Assembly (NCBI RefSeq): GCF_015550595.1
Contig: NZ_JADNBB010000011.1
Span: 54,579 to 118,578 of the forward strand
Length of the DNA stretch: 64,000 nucleotides
Reading direction: 5' to 3'
Source of the DNA: Parabacteroides goldsteinii
GTDB taxonomy: Bacteria > Bacteroidota > Bacteroidia > Bacteroidales > Tannerellaceae
Shown here piece after piece: positions 25,800 through 34,389 of the stretch. The first letter of the stretch is position 1; every line of letters starts with the position of its first letter. The position numbers were made by a program, and so were the translations under genes. The notes under the pieces are model-generated. The model searched no databases. It had not been told where the DNA came from and saw nothing but the letters and a program-made list of their open reading frames with translations.

Positions 25800-25967
25800 A
25801 CCAAAATGACAGGTTTTGTAGGGGTGGGGGTTGCCCACCCTTTACGACAATAATATAACAACCGGTGAAGAAGGGCGGGCAGACCCCGCCCCTACGGCCG
25901 AACCTGCCTGTTCCATTGTGACGGTGCGTTGGTAAGGGCGGTTCGCGAACCGCCCCTACCAACGCAC
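25800..25967. repeat. Cluster of GC-rich palindromes (REP/MITE-like)
   Basis: Three hairpins in a row: GGGTGGG/CCCACCC near 25825, GGGCGGG-CAGAC-CCCGCCC at 25873-25891, and a 44-bp almost perfect palindrome at 25924-25967 centred on GTTCGCGAAC with a single mismatched pair. The arms share GTAGGGGCGG-type sequence. The GC content is far above the flanks and no ORF is maintained. It looks like a mosaic of REP-like elements filling most of the gap before the CDGSH gene. Confidence 0.75.
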
Positions 25968-26046
25968 TACATTCAAATCTGTCAAGAAGTGAACCAAACA
26001 ATAAATTCAAAACAGTTTTTAAGTATAAACCAATAGAATTAGAGTT

Positions 26047-26232
26047 ATGGAAAACAAAGAACAACCTTTAGTAGAACTGAAAGCAATGGATAAAGGTCCG
26101 TTGTTAGTGAAAGGCCCGGTAAAACTGATCACACCCGATGGAAAAGAAATGATCATGGAAAGAACGGCGATTTGCCGTTGCGGCCATTCAAAGAACCAAC
26201 CGTTTTGTGACGGGTCGCATATGAAATTGTAA
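26047..26232 (+). CDS. CDGSH iron-sulfur domain protein
   Basis: 61 residues, the whole protein being one short CDGSH-type zinc-finger-like domain that binds a [2Fe-2S] cluster with three cysteines and one histidine: C43, C45, C54 and H58 (CRC, eight residues, CDGSH). The N-terminal strand region (VKGPVKLITPDGKEM) is typical of the small bacterial members. These proteins are thought to handle electron or cluster transfer; no partner is encoded nearby. It stands alone behind the palindrome cluster and ends before a terminator. Confidence 0.93.
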   Translation: MENKEQPLVELKAMDKGPLLVKGPVKLITPDGKEMIMERTAICRCGHSKNQPFCDGSHMKL

Positions 26233-26265
26233 CCTGGGTAATAGTAGATATACTCTTACATTCGG

Positions 26266-26298
26266 AAAATCCGTATCTCCTGAAGAGGCACGGATTTT
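26266..26298 (+). terminator. Terminator after the CDGSH gene
   Basis: AAAATCCGT and ACGGATTTT form a 9-bp stem with a 15-nt loop, ending in a short T-rich stretch. Confidence 0.7.
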
Positions 26299-26448
26299 CT
26301 TTGGTTATAAATGCTAAAGATTTGGGCGATGTAATGTTAAGCCTTTGATTTTTTGGTTGGCGTAATGAAATAATAAGTATATTCGCGACGTTAATTTGTA
26401 AGGTATTAATCTTAATTATTGAGATTTTGTTTATTAAAAAAGAGAGTT

Positions 26449-27573
26449 ATGAAGAAAAATTTATTGTATTTGTTTACCGTGTTATGTACGTTAAGCTTTT
26501 TCACGGCTTGTAGCGATGACGACGATGAGAAAAATCCGAACGTTTTGGATGTGAATACTGCTTATAGCGGTGATAAGTTAGATTTAAAGTATAGCGACAG
26601 TCCGCTCTTAGGTAAAGAAATTACTTTCGATACAAAAGATGGTAAGACTGCTACTATTACGATGAAAGGTCTTTCCAGTTTAGGTGATCTTTTGGACCAA
26701 TTAATGCCGAAGTCTACGGCAGCAGCACCGGCTATGGCTCCGGGCGTTATTCCGGGTGAAGTTACTACAACGATCTCTAATGTCCCTCTGATACTTTCCG
26801 GTGAAAAATATACTTTCGAAGGAGAATATACCGGTACGGCCGGCGTAAAAGCAACTTATTCAGGTGAAGTTCAGAAAGACAAACTGACAATGTCGGTAAA
26901 GGCAACTATGCCGGCTAATGATTTAGTTGGTACATGGACTTTGGCACCGATGAATCCGACAACTGGATCTTATCCGATGGCTATCGTCTGGAAAGCTGAA
27001 ACGCCGTTGAAAATCGATGCTAATATGATGAATCCTAATATACCGGCCGGAACAATCATAGATGTTAAGGTGGAAGATCTTCTTGCAGAAATGGATGTAA
27101 ACACAATGGTTTCCGGATTACTGGGAGGTGTTCTGCAAAGCATCACTTATAAGGAAGACGGCAATATCGTAGCCTCTTATAAAAAAGCAAGTGCTTCCGA
27201 CTGGGCTACATCTCCGATCAACTTGGCACAGTATTATATAGCAAATGGTAAAATGTACGTCCAGTTGAATATTGCTCAGATCATGGATCTGGTTGCCAGC
27301 AGCAAATCCGACTACAATCCTCTGACAGGATTAATGACTTATCTGTCTGCCGGTGTTCCATTGAGTTATAGTATAGCTAATGGCACTGCACAAATCAAGG
27401 CTGAAAAAGAACTGTTATTGCCACTTATGGGTATGATGACTGCCGAGCCGTTCTCGCGTATCATTGCGGGGGTGATTCCTGAAGCTTATCAAGGCCTGAT
27501 GGCACAACTCCCTGGAATATTGGCAACTACAACCGATGTAAATGCTACTTTATATTTGATAAAACAAAAATAA
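26449..27573 (+). CDS. DUF4925-like secreted lipoprotein
   Basis: 374 residues from the ATG at 26449; the longer TTG reading frame adds a leader without signal-peptide character. The signal peptide ends in FFTACSDDDDE, a lipobox plus acidic tail that in Bacteroidetes favours surface export. The body is beta-rich with repeated short strands (ITFDTKDGKTATITMKGL, TFEGEYTGTAGVKATYSGEV) and matches my recollection of DUF4925 proteins. Function unknown. A near-consensus -7 box (TATATTCG) lies about 70 bp upstream. Confidence 0.75.
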   Translation: MKKNLLYLFTVLCTLSFFTACSDDDDEKNPNVLDVNTAYSGDKLDLKYSDSPLLGKEITFDTKDGKTATITMKGLSSLGDLLDQLMPKSTAAAPAMAPGVIPGEVTTTISNVPLILSGEKYTFEGEYTGTAGVKATYSGEVQKDKLTMSVKATMPANDLVGTWTLAPMNPTTGSYPMAIVWKAETPLKIDANMMNPNIPAGTIIDVKVEDLLAEMDVNTMVSGLLGGVLQSITYKEDGNIVASYKKASASDWATSPINLAQYYIANGKMYVQLNIAQIMDLVASSKSDYNPLTGLMTYLSAGVPLSYSIANGTAQIKAEKELLLPLMGMMTAEPFSRIIAGVIPEAYQGLMAQLPGILATTTDVNATLYLIKQK

Positions 27574-27601
27574 TGGCTTGATCGGTCGATATAAAATTAA
27601 A

Positions 27602-27647
27602 AGAGAGAGTGAATCAACATGAAGTCTGGATTCACCCTCTCTTTTTT
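27602..27647. terminator. Bidirectional terminator
   Basis: GAGAGAGTGAATC and GATTCACCCTCTC pair over 13 positions with one mismatch, followed by TTTTTT, between two convergent genes. Confidence 0.8.
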
Positions 27648-27648
27648 G

Positions 27649-28476
27649 TTATTCGATCACCGGACGATCATCCTCGCCGTCACCGCCCGGTTCGTCGGGA
27701 GGAATGACAGGCTTGTCATCATCGGGATCGACTTTTGCTTTCTTCCCTACGCCGCGGCGCGACAATGTTTCGGAGAACTGCACGATCTCCGCATTGACAG
27801 CATCGATCACAGTGCCAATCTCAGTCGCCTTTGTTTTATCTTTCTCCACCAATTCATTCACCAGATAAAGCGCATTAATGGCATCGAACACCTGGCGTGC
27901 CGCATCATCCACCTGCGGGCGAATCGTTTTTAGATTGTCGGAAATGGTACGTATCCGTTTCTCGTCGGCACGGCGTGAGTAGACGGCTATAAATTCTTCG
28001 TTAGTCGTTTTCAGGTTAGCTACAGCATCGGTCAGTCCCAGCGTTTCTACATAAGAGGAATACGTCGGAGATTGCAGTTTTTTCACCAGGTCGGTCACCA
28101 TTGCCGAATTTTCGCTGAAAGGTTTACTGGCAGCACCTACATACGGTTTCATGGCGAAAGCTACTTTCGCGGCCGCTTCTACTTCGGCTGCTGTCAAACT
28201 CAATTCCTTAGACTGGACAGTGAGTTCAATATGACGCAGACGCTTATCGCGTATCGAATCGCTTTCCTCGATTTCTTTCGTCTCCGCAAAAGCCTGAGAT
28301 TGAAGATATGCTTCGTCTTCCTTAACGAACAATGACATGTAGTTGTCACGTAACTGGGCCAGTCCGTATTTGGTTGCGAATTCGGAGGAAACGATTTGCA
28401 GGAGCATTTCCTGCAGGTTGTAATGCTCGCCGTTGCGGGCTTGAACCAGATAAGTAATCTTTGCAATTTTTTTCAT
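27649..28476 (-). CDS. DUF6261 family protein
   Basis: 275 residues, no signal peptide, largely alpha-helical with heptad-like stretches, and an acidic/proline tail (DPDDDKPVIPPDEPGGDGEDDRPVIE). It resembles DUF6261, a family confined to Bacteroidetes with no known function. The gene is monocistronic and shares a terminator with the convergent lipoprotein gene. Directly upstream of its start lies a six-unit palindrome array (28516-28736), which is the most notable thing about its context. Confidence 0.7.
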   Translation of the reverse strand: MKKIAKITYLVQARNGEHYNLQEMLLQIVSSEFATKYGLAQLRDNYMSLFVKEDEAYLQSQAFAETKEIEESDSIRDKRLRHIELTVQSKELSLTAAEVEAAAKVAFAMKPYVGAASKPFSENSAMVTDLVKKLQSPTYSSYVETLGLTDAVANLKTTNEEFIAVYSRRADEKRIRTISDNLKTIRPQVDDAARQVFDAINALYLVNELVEKDKTKATEIGTVIDAVNAEIVQFSETLSRRGVGKKAKVDPDDDKPVIPPDEPGGDGEDDRPVIE

Positions 28477-28515
28477 GATCGGTTACAATTAAGATTATAT
28501 TAATAGAAAAAGACG

Positions 28516-28736
28516 TTTCTCACTGTGAGAAAGTTCCAAATTTTCTTTGCGAAGCTCTCTCACTGTAAGAAAGTTTCAAATTCGGAAAAAAAAGAACTCT
28601 CACGTTGAAAAAGCTTCAAAATCAAAAAAACAATGTTTTTTCGCCATGAGAAAGTTTCAAAATATGTTTTTGGACGATTTTCACAGTGAGAAACCTCCAA
28701 AATGCGTTTTTCAATGTTTCTCACAATGAGACGACT
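28516..28736. repeat. Array of six palindromic units at 40-41 bp pitch
   Basis: Six degenerate units begin their core (TCACNNTGA) at 28520, 28560, 28600, 28641, 28681 and 28721, so the steps are 40, 40, 41, 40 and 40 bp. The first unit is a perfect palindrome, TTTCTCAC-T-GTGAGAAA. Each core is followed by a conserved arm close to GAAAGTTTCAAA, and spacers are A/T-rich and unrelated. The array fills most of the 398-bp gap between the divergent DUF6261 and PCMD lipoprotein genes. No ORF crosses it. Confidence 0.85.
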
Positions 28737-28874
28737 TAAAAGTAAGCAATTAAAACCGGAAAATCATAAAAACCGGATAAAAATGCTTTCTCAAAAATAA
28801 TCCGTATCTTCGCAAGTGTTTTTTGAGTAAAAATTTTTATTAATTAAATGGTATTAGTTTACTAACAAAAATTT

Positions 28875-30368
28875 ATGAGAACAAAATTACTGTATGTATT
28901 CAGCATGCTTTGTATGCTGAATTTGTTCATCGGTTGTAGCGATGACGACAAGACGGAACCGATCGGAACAGGATTTGACGGAGTGTATAAAGGTGCTCTG
29001 GATGTCGATTTGGACGGAACAAATGTGGGCAAAGGCCTTCCCCAGAAAGTGTATGTAACCAAAGTCGGTGATAACCAGATCAAGATGGAACTGAAGAATT
29101 TTAGTTTCGGTCAGATGGCTCTCGGAAACATCTCTGTCGATAAATGTAATGCAGAAATGCAGGGTGAAAACGCTTGTAAGTTCGATGGCGAACAAACGTT
29201 GTCTTTACCTCTGATTGGCGATTGTGATGTTGTAATGAACGGAACGATCGTTGGCGAAAAGCTCGAAATGGTAATCGACGTAAAAGCAACCCAGGCAGGT
29301 GCAGCCATCACAGTCAAAGTAGACTTTAGCGGTACGAAGCTGGCGGCCGACCAGAGCTCGGAAGCGAAGATTACGGAGTTTACTTTCGCCCATGAAGCGG
29401 TAACAAAGCAGCCGATTATCGATGGCACTAACATTACTTTTATGGTTGCTGAAGATATTCAGCCGGAAGTATTAGCAGCATTAGTTCCTACAATCAAAGT
29501 TTCGGATAAAGCAACAGTTAGTCCCGCCAGTGGAGTAGCCCAGGATTTTTCATCACCTGTGACTTATACTGTGACATCTGAGGATGGAATTGTAACGGCA
29601 AAATATACTGTATCCGTTAGTGGTAAAGTTCTGAAATTTTCTTTTGACGAGTGGGTTGAAAAAGGTGATAATCCTAAAAAATACATGACCCCGACTCCTT
29701 TAGATAAATTAGACTCAAGTAATGGTGGAGCTGATTTTCTGGTAAACCTTCCTATGGCCGGCGGAGGCGCTTTTGAAGGAGGTTTCCCTGTTTTGCAAAC
29801 AGATGATGCAAAAGAAGGTGCAGCTGCCGTGAAATTGGTAACTCTTTATACAAAGGGCGCAGGTTTGGGTATGGCTCCTGTAATTACGTCAGGTTCATTG
29901 TTTACCGGTAGCTTTGTTCTGAATATTATGGATCAGTTGAGCAGTACGAAGTTTGGTATTATGTGTGATAAAAAACCGTTGCTCTTTAATGGGTATTATA
30001 AGTACACTCCAGGTGAATTATATTTGGATGGTTCTGACAAAAATAACATTGTAGAACATCCCGAGTTGAAAGATGAATGTAGCATCAAAGGTGTATTATA
30101 TGAAGTATCTAATGAAAGTGAATCCTTGACAGGTCATAACATCGGAGATTCTGACAAAATTGTTGCTGTAGCAGAATTGAAAGATGGTAGTGCTAAAGCT
30201 GAATACACACCATTTAGCCTTGAATTCAAATTCGAGGAAGGTAAAACTTATGATGCAACCAAATTGTATAAGTTAGCTCTGGTTTGTTCATCCAGTAAAG
30301 ATGGCGACAAGTTTAAGGGTGCAGCCGGAAGTACTTTGATTGTGGATGAGTTCGAAGTTGTATTTTGA
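28875..30368 (+). CDS. Surface lipoprotein with calycin-like, Ig-like and PCMD domains
   Basis: 497 residues. Lipobox NLFIGC then SDDDK, so a probable surface lipoprotein. Three regions follow: a calycin-like beta barrel (about 30-155, FDGVYKGALDVDLDG...), a DUF5018-like Ig domain (about 165-250, with ITEFTFAHEAV...YTVTSEDGIVTAKYTVSV), and a PCMD putative carbohydrate-metabolism domain (about 255-497, FSFDEWVE...LVNLPMAGG...FTGSFVLN...YYKYTPGELY...TLIVDEFEV). Such proteins are often found with glycan-use or fimbrial loci, but none is adjacent. It diverges from DUF6261 across the palindrome array; a near-consensus -7 box (TATCTTCG) is at 28805-28812. Confidence 0.8.
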   Translation: MRTKLLYVFSMLCMLNLFIGCSDDDKTEPIGTGFDGVYKGALDVDLDGTNVGKGLPQKVYVTKVGDNQIKMELKNFSFGQMALGNISVDKCNAEMQGENACKFDGEQTLSLPLIGDCDVVMNGTIVGEKLEMVIDVKATQAGAAITVKVDFSGTKLAADQSSEAKITEFTFAHEAVTKQPIIDGTNITFMVAEDIQPEVLAALVPTIKVSDKATVSPASGVAQDFSSPVTYTVTSEDGIVTAKYTVSVSGKVLKFSFDEWVEKGDNPKKYMTPTPLDKLDSSNGGADFLVNLPMAGGGAFEGGFPVLQTDDAKEGAAAVKLVTLYTKGAGLGMAPVITSGSLFTGSFVLNIMDQLSSTKFGIMCDKKPLLFNGYYKYTPGELYLDGSDKNNIVEHPELKDECSIKGVLYEVSNESESLTGHNIGDSDKIVAVAELKDGSAKAEYTPFSLEFKFEEGKTYDATKLYKLALVCSSSKDGDKFKGAAGSTLIVDEFEVVF

Positions 30369-30397
30369 GTAATCTGAATATAATTTAATAAAATAAG

Positions 30398-30434
30398 AAA
30401 GGGTTTCGTATCTGATACGAAACCCTTTCATTTT
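30398..30434. terminator. Bidirectional terminator
   Basis: A 14-bp perfect stem (AAAGGGTTTCGTAT and its complement) with a 3-nt loop and a T-rich tail, between the PCMD lipoprotein gene and the convergent lptG. Confidence 0.85.
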
Positions 30435-30451
30435 TATAGTTCAGTTGTCCT

Positions 30452-31537
30452 TTACCTCGGTGCCTTCTGATACAAATAAATTGCAATAAACGTATAAAGA
30501 ATATTAGGAATCCAGGCGGCTACCATCGGGCTTACATAGCCGTTAATGGCGAAGGTCGATGTGACGGTCGTAAACAGGATATATGAGAAGCTTAATGCCA
30601 GGCCGATACCGATGTTCAGTCCCATTCCTCCTTTGATCTTGCGCGATGAAAGGGAGGCTCCGATGGAGGTAAGGATAAACGCTGCCATGATAGAGGCAAA
30701 ACGCTTGTGATATTCGATCTGGAAAGTTTGTATATTCCCGATACCGCGTGTTTTCTGACGATCGATATAGGTGGCCAGTTCCGGCGATGTCATCGTTTCA
30801 CAGTCGGTTGCGGAGATCAGGAAGTCGGACGGGATGATCGTCAGTGTCGTATCCTTACGGGAGCCCTCGGAGATATGTTCGCGCATTCCTTCAAAGTCGC
30901 GGATCATATAATCGATGACAGTCCATTTATACAAAGAGTCGTATTTGATGGAGTTGGCCGTTAGTTTGGAGATCAGCTTCTTTCCTTCGAAATGTTCGAG
31001 CGAGAAGCGGTAACCCATATTCGGACGCGAGTCGTAACGGTCGAAATATGCGATCACACCCGGCTCCACTTCGATCTGGATATTGCGGGCAGACTCCACC
31101 TTTTTGTTTCGGATATATTTATTCTGAAAATCGATACGCGTAATATTGGCCGGAGGAATAATGAAGGCACTTAATATAAAACTTGCAGTCGCAATGATCC
31201 CGGCCGAAATGGCATACGGCAACATAAGCCTGCGGAAACTCATCCCGCTGGCAAGCATGGCTATGATCTCCGAGTTGTCTGCCAGCTTGGAGGTAAAAAA
31301 GATTACCGCAATAAACGTGAACAGCGAACTGAACAGGTTGGCAAAATACGGTATGAAGTTCATGTAATAATCCAGGATGATTGCCTGCAAAGGTACATCG
31401 GGCTTCAGGAACTTGTCGATCTTCTCGTTTATATCGAAAACTACCGAGATAGAGATAATCAGAATAAGCGCGAAAACATACGTTCCGAGAAATTGCTTGA
31501 TGATATACCAGTCTATCCGTTTTAATTTAAAATTCAT
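30452..31537 (-). CDS. lptG: LptF/LptG family permease (lipopolysaccharide export)
   Basis: 361 residues from the ATG at 31537; a TTG-started extension of 11 residues is less likely. YjgP/YjgQ fold: three N-terminal membrane helices (about 11-33, 57-80, 102-124), a periplasmic beta-jellyroll (about 140-265) and three C-terminal helices. With LptB and partners this permease drives LPS from the inner membrane to the bridge. Bacteroidetes often encode a single such protein in place of distinct LptF and LptG, so the symbol is approximate. It follows tgt on the same strand with a gap of about 70 bp and is probably co-transcribed. Confidence 0.88.
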   Translation of the reverse strand: MNFKLKRIDWYIIKQFLGTYVFALILIISISVVFDINEKIDKFLKPDVPLQAIILDYYMNFIPYFANLFSSLFTFIAVIFFTSKLADNSEIIAMLASGMSFRRLMLPYAISAGIIATASFILSAFIIPPANITRIDFQNKYIRNKKVESARNIQIEVEPGVIAYFDRYDSRPNMGYRFSLEHFEGKKLISKLTANSIKYDSLYKWTVIDYMIRDFEGMREHISEGSRKDTTLTIIPSDFLISATDCETMTSPELATYIDRQKTRGIGNIQTFQIEYHKRFASIMAAFILTSIGASLSSRKIKGGMGLNIGIGLALSFSYILFTTVTSTFAINGYVSPMVAAWIPNILYTFIAIYLYQKAPR

Positions 31538-31609
31538 TTTCAATTTTATTTGGTAATTAGAGGCGTCCAACGTTTTCTGCGTTCCTTAATAGGATCATTG
31601 GATGTATAG

Positions 31610-32740
31610 TCATAACCGATTGTTTAGTTGCTGTACCATGCCGCTTTTCCATGTGACGAAGTCGCCGGCTATGATATGCTTGCGTGCCTCTTTTACCAGC
31701 CACAGGTAAAAAGCCAGGTTATGGATAGAAGCGATCTGCAGACCCAGCAGTTCGTTCACTTTGATCAGATGGTGCAGATATGCTTTGCTGTAAAGCGTAT
31801 CCACGTACGAGTGTGCATCCGGATCGACAGGGGAGAAGTCGTCTTCCCATTTCTTGTTACGCAGGTTGATCGTGCCATATTGCGTGAAGATCTGCCCGTT
31901 GCGTCCGTTACGGGTCGGCATGATACAGTCGAACATATCCACACCGCGCTCGATCGCTTCCAGCAGGTTGATCGGCGTACCGACTCCCATCAGGTAACGG
32001 GGCTTGTCTTTGGGCAATATTTCATTGACAACCTCGATCATTTCGTACATCTTCTCCGTCGGTTCGCCGACAGCCAGACCACCGATGGCATTTCCGTCAG
32101 CGCCTTTCTTTGCTACATTTTCAGCAGCATGACGACGCAGGTCAGGATATACGCAACCTTGCACGATGGGGAAGAGGCATTGTCCGTAGCCATATTTCGG
32201 TTCGGTAGAGTTGAAGCGTTCGAAACAACGGTCCAGCCAACGTTCGGTCAGTCCCAATGATTTTTTGGCATAATCGTAATCGGCATCTCCCGGACAACAT
32301 TCGTCGAAAGCCATAATGATATCGGCACCGATGATACGTTGGATATCCATTACTTTTTCCGGGGTGAAGAGGTGTTTCGAACCGTCGATATGCGAACGGA
32401 ATTCGGCACCTTCCTCATGCAATTTACGATTGTCGGAAAGCGAGAACACCTGGAAACCTCCGCTATCGGTCAGGATAGGACGGTCCCATGTATTGAATTT
32501 GTGCAATCCGCCTGCTTTCTCCAGAATTTCAAGACCCGGACGCAGATAAAGATGATAGGTGTTACCGAGGATGATCTGGGCATTGATATCCTCTTTCAAC
32601 TCGGTCATGTGGACGCCTTTTACTGTGCCTTGTGTTCCGACAGGCATAAAAATGGGCGTCTCGATTACCCCGTGATCGGTAGTAATCAAGCCCGCCCTTG
32701 CATTTGTTTTAGTATCGTTGTGTTGTAATTCGAATTTCAT
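31610..32740 (-). CDS. tgt: tRNA-guanine transglycosylase, zinc cysteines absent
   Basis: 376 residues, full length. It exchanges guanine 34 of GUN-anticodon tRNAs for preQ1 on the way to queuosine. Present: LTDSGGFQVFSL with the catalytic region, GGLAVGEP substrate loop, and RGVDMFDCIMPTRNGRNGQIF with the second aspartate. Where the E. coli enzyme reads DPECDCYTC, three zinc-binding cysteines, this one reads DPDAHSYVD, so all three are replaced, while the downstream SKAYLHHL motif is kept. The fold may be held by other contacts in this lineage. The promoter box is at 32757-32764. Confidence 0.93.
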   Translation of the reverse strand: MKFELQHNDTKTNARAGLITTDHGVIETPIFMPVGTQGTVKGVHMTELKEDINAQIILGNTYHLYLRPGLEILEKAGGLHKFNTWDRPILTDSGGFQVFSLSDNRKLHEEGAEFRSHIDGSKHLFTPEKVMDIQRIIGADIIMAFDECCPGDADYDYAKKSLGLTERWLDRCFERFNSTEPKYGYGQCLFPIVQGCVYPDLRRHAAENVAKKGADGNAIGGLAVGEPTEKMYEMIEVVNEILPKDKPRYLMGVGTPINLLEAIERGVDMFDCIMPTRNGRNGQIFTQYGTINLRNKKWEDDFSPVDPDAHSYVDTLYSKAYLHHLIKVNELLGLQIASIHNLAFYLWLVKEARKHIIAGDFVTWKSGMVQQLNNRL

Positions 32741-32756
32741 TCTGCAAAATTTGCAG

Positions 32757-32764
32757 CAAAGGTA
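32757..32764 (-). promoter_or_regulatory. -7 box of tgt-lptG
   Basis: TACCTTTG on the minus strand, 17 bp before the tgt ATG, implying a very short leader. Confidence 0.5.
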
Positions 32765-32775
32765 GTATTTTTCTA

Positions 32776-34389
32776 TCAGAATCCGAAGTCATCGACTTCT
32801 ACGTTTTTGACTTCTTCCTCTTCCGGCAAAACAATGGTCTGATGCACTACATTCGACTTCACGATAATGGCCCGCATCGGACGTACCGGACAAATCGATT
32901 CGCATCCGCCACAACCTACACACAAGTCAGGGTTTACCTGCGGAATGGTCAGTGTCCCTTCATAAGGCACCATGTGTACGGCCTGTGTCGGACAGTGTTC
33001 GGAGCAAGCACCGCAGTCAGTCCCTTCTGTCTTCACAATACAACGGTTGATAAAGAAAGTGGCAATACCTACCTGCAACGATTTTTTTTCTTCCACCGCA
33101 ATAGGCCGGATGGCTCCGGTGGGGCAAACTTCCGAACAAACTGTACACTCGTAGTTACAATAACTATTGATATAGGCCATACGAGGCTTCAACAGATAGT
33201 CGAAACCATATTCCAGTCCGGCAGGACGTAATACCTGGCTCGGACATTTCACGACGCAGATATGACATCCGGTACATTTGTCTTTGAAACGCTCCAGGCT
33301 CAATGATCCGGGAGGGGTGATGGGCGGCCATTTTTTGCGTCCTTTTCCTTTTCCATGCCCACTTCCCTGTCCGTGTCCTTCGCATTGTCCGACACCTTCC
33401 GCAATAGCCGATACAATCGGCAGGGTAGCCGCAACAGTTGCTCCGGTAGCCAGGAAAGTACGGCGGCTGTTTACTGCCGGTTGCTGTTCCGCTTCCATAT
33501 TCATGGTAGCTTCGGCAATCCTCTTTTCACCTTTCCTGAAAGGAGGGTTGAAACGGTATTGTAATCCGCCTTTGGCACAAGAAGAAACGCAGTTGAAGCA
33601 ATCCACGCAACGAGAAGTATCGACTGTCAGATTCTTGGTATCGATCGCTTCTGCTTTGCAGGTATGTTCACAGTTTCCGCAATGGGTACAAGCCTCTTTA
33701 TCGAATGAAATACGGAAGAATGAATAACGTGACACCAGGCTAAGCAATGCACCTACCGGGCATAATGAGTTACAAAACAAACGTCCGCGGAAAATAACCA
33801 AAACGGCAAAAACAACCAGAGCCACAATACCGGACACCAGGCCGGCAATACTTACCGTACTGATCGTTACATGGAACAATGAATAGTTATCCATCTTCAT
33901 CAGCCAGTCGGCCAATACATTATTCCCCCACATAACAGAAGGGCGGAACAGGTTTGCCGCAATGCGTCCGAAGTTACTATACGGATCGAGTAACAGGCAT
34001 AAACCGGAGAATCCCAGCAAGGCTGTTATCGCAGTTGCCGCCAGCAGCACATATCGTACCCTGTTTAATGGCTTATGATATTTAAATCGCCGCACCCCTT
34101 TTTTCTTCTTTTTTCCTATGCAGAACAGGCGGTTGATGATATCCTGAAAAACTCCGGCAGGACATAATACCGAACAGTAGATACGTCCGAATAGCAATGT
34201 CAGGAGAAACAATACGGCAACAATCCCGAACATGCCCCCAAGAATAGCCGGTAATAACTGTACATGCAGTAACTTGTGTACGTCGACCGGCATCTTATTC
34301 GTGAAGTCCAGAAAGAAAAGAAGTATAGGTATAAAAAACAGGGCTGCGAGGAGTACCCGCAGTCCTTTTAAGTAATTAGGTCGCTTCAT
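32776..34389 (-). CDS. NapH/YccM-like membrane iron-sulfur protein
   Basis: 537 residues. About five membrane helices in the first 210 residues, including two GRxxCxxxCPxG motifs (FGRIYCSVLCPAG and RGRLFCNSLCPVG), then a run of ferredoxin-like CxxCxxCxxxC clusters: CTHCGNCEHTC, CVDCFNCVSSC, CTGCHICVVKC, CTVCSEVC, CGACSEHC and CVGCGGCESIC. A twin-arginine-like SRRTFLATGA sequence sits mid-protein near residue 310, between the membrane part and the C-terminal ferredoxin part, as if two proteins had fused. It probably passes electrons between quinol and an unknown partner. The DUF362 protein ends 1 bp upstream, so they form one operon. Confidence 0.85.
   Translation of the reverse strand: MKRPNYLKGLRVLLAALFFIPILLFFLDFTNKMPVDVHKLLHVQLLPAILGGMFGIVAVLFLLTLLFGRIYCSVLCPAGVFQDIINRLFCIGKKKKKGVRRFKYHKPLNRVRYVLLAATAITALLGFSGLCLLLDPYSNFGRIAANLFRPSVMWGNNVLADWLMKMDNYSLFHVTISTVSIAGLVSGIVALVVFAVLVIFRGRLFCNSLCPVGALLSLVSRYSFFRISFDKEACTHCGNCEHTCKAEAIDTKNLTVDTSRCVDCFNCVSSCAKGGLQYRFNPPFRKGEKRIAEATMNMEAEQQPAVNSRRTFLATGATVAATLPIVSAIAEGVGQCEGHGQGSGHGKGKGRKKWPPITPPGSLSLERFKDKCTGCHICVVKCPSQVLRPAGLEYGFDYLLKPRMAYINSYCNYECTVCSEVCPTGAIRPIAVEEKKSLQVGIATFFINRCIVKTEGTDCGACSEHCPTQAVHMVPYEGTLTIPQVNPDLCVGCGGCESICPVRPMRAIIVKSNVVHQTIVLPEEEEVKNVEVDDFGF

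Noticed and set aside
28516..28736. CRISPR array
   Set aside because: The regular pitch is CRISPR-like, but repeats are short (about 20 bp), strongly degenerate and partly palindromic, spacers are AT-rich filler, and no cas genes are present.
30452..31570. Longer LptG starting at TTG 31570
   Set aside because: The extra 11 residues are polar and unlike the family N-terminus; the ATG at 31537 gives the expected start before membrane helix 1.
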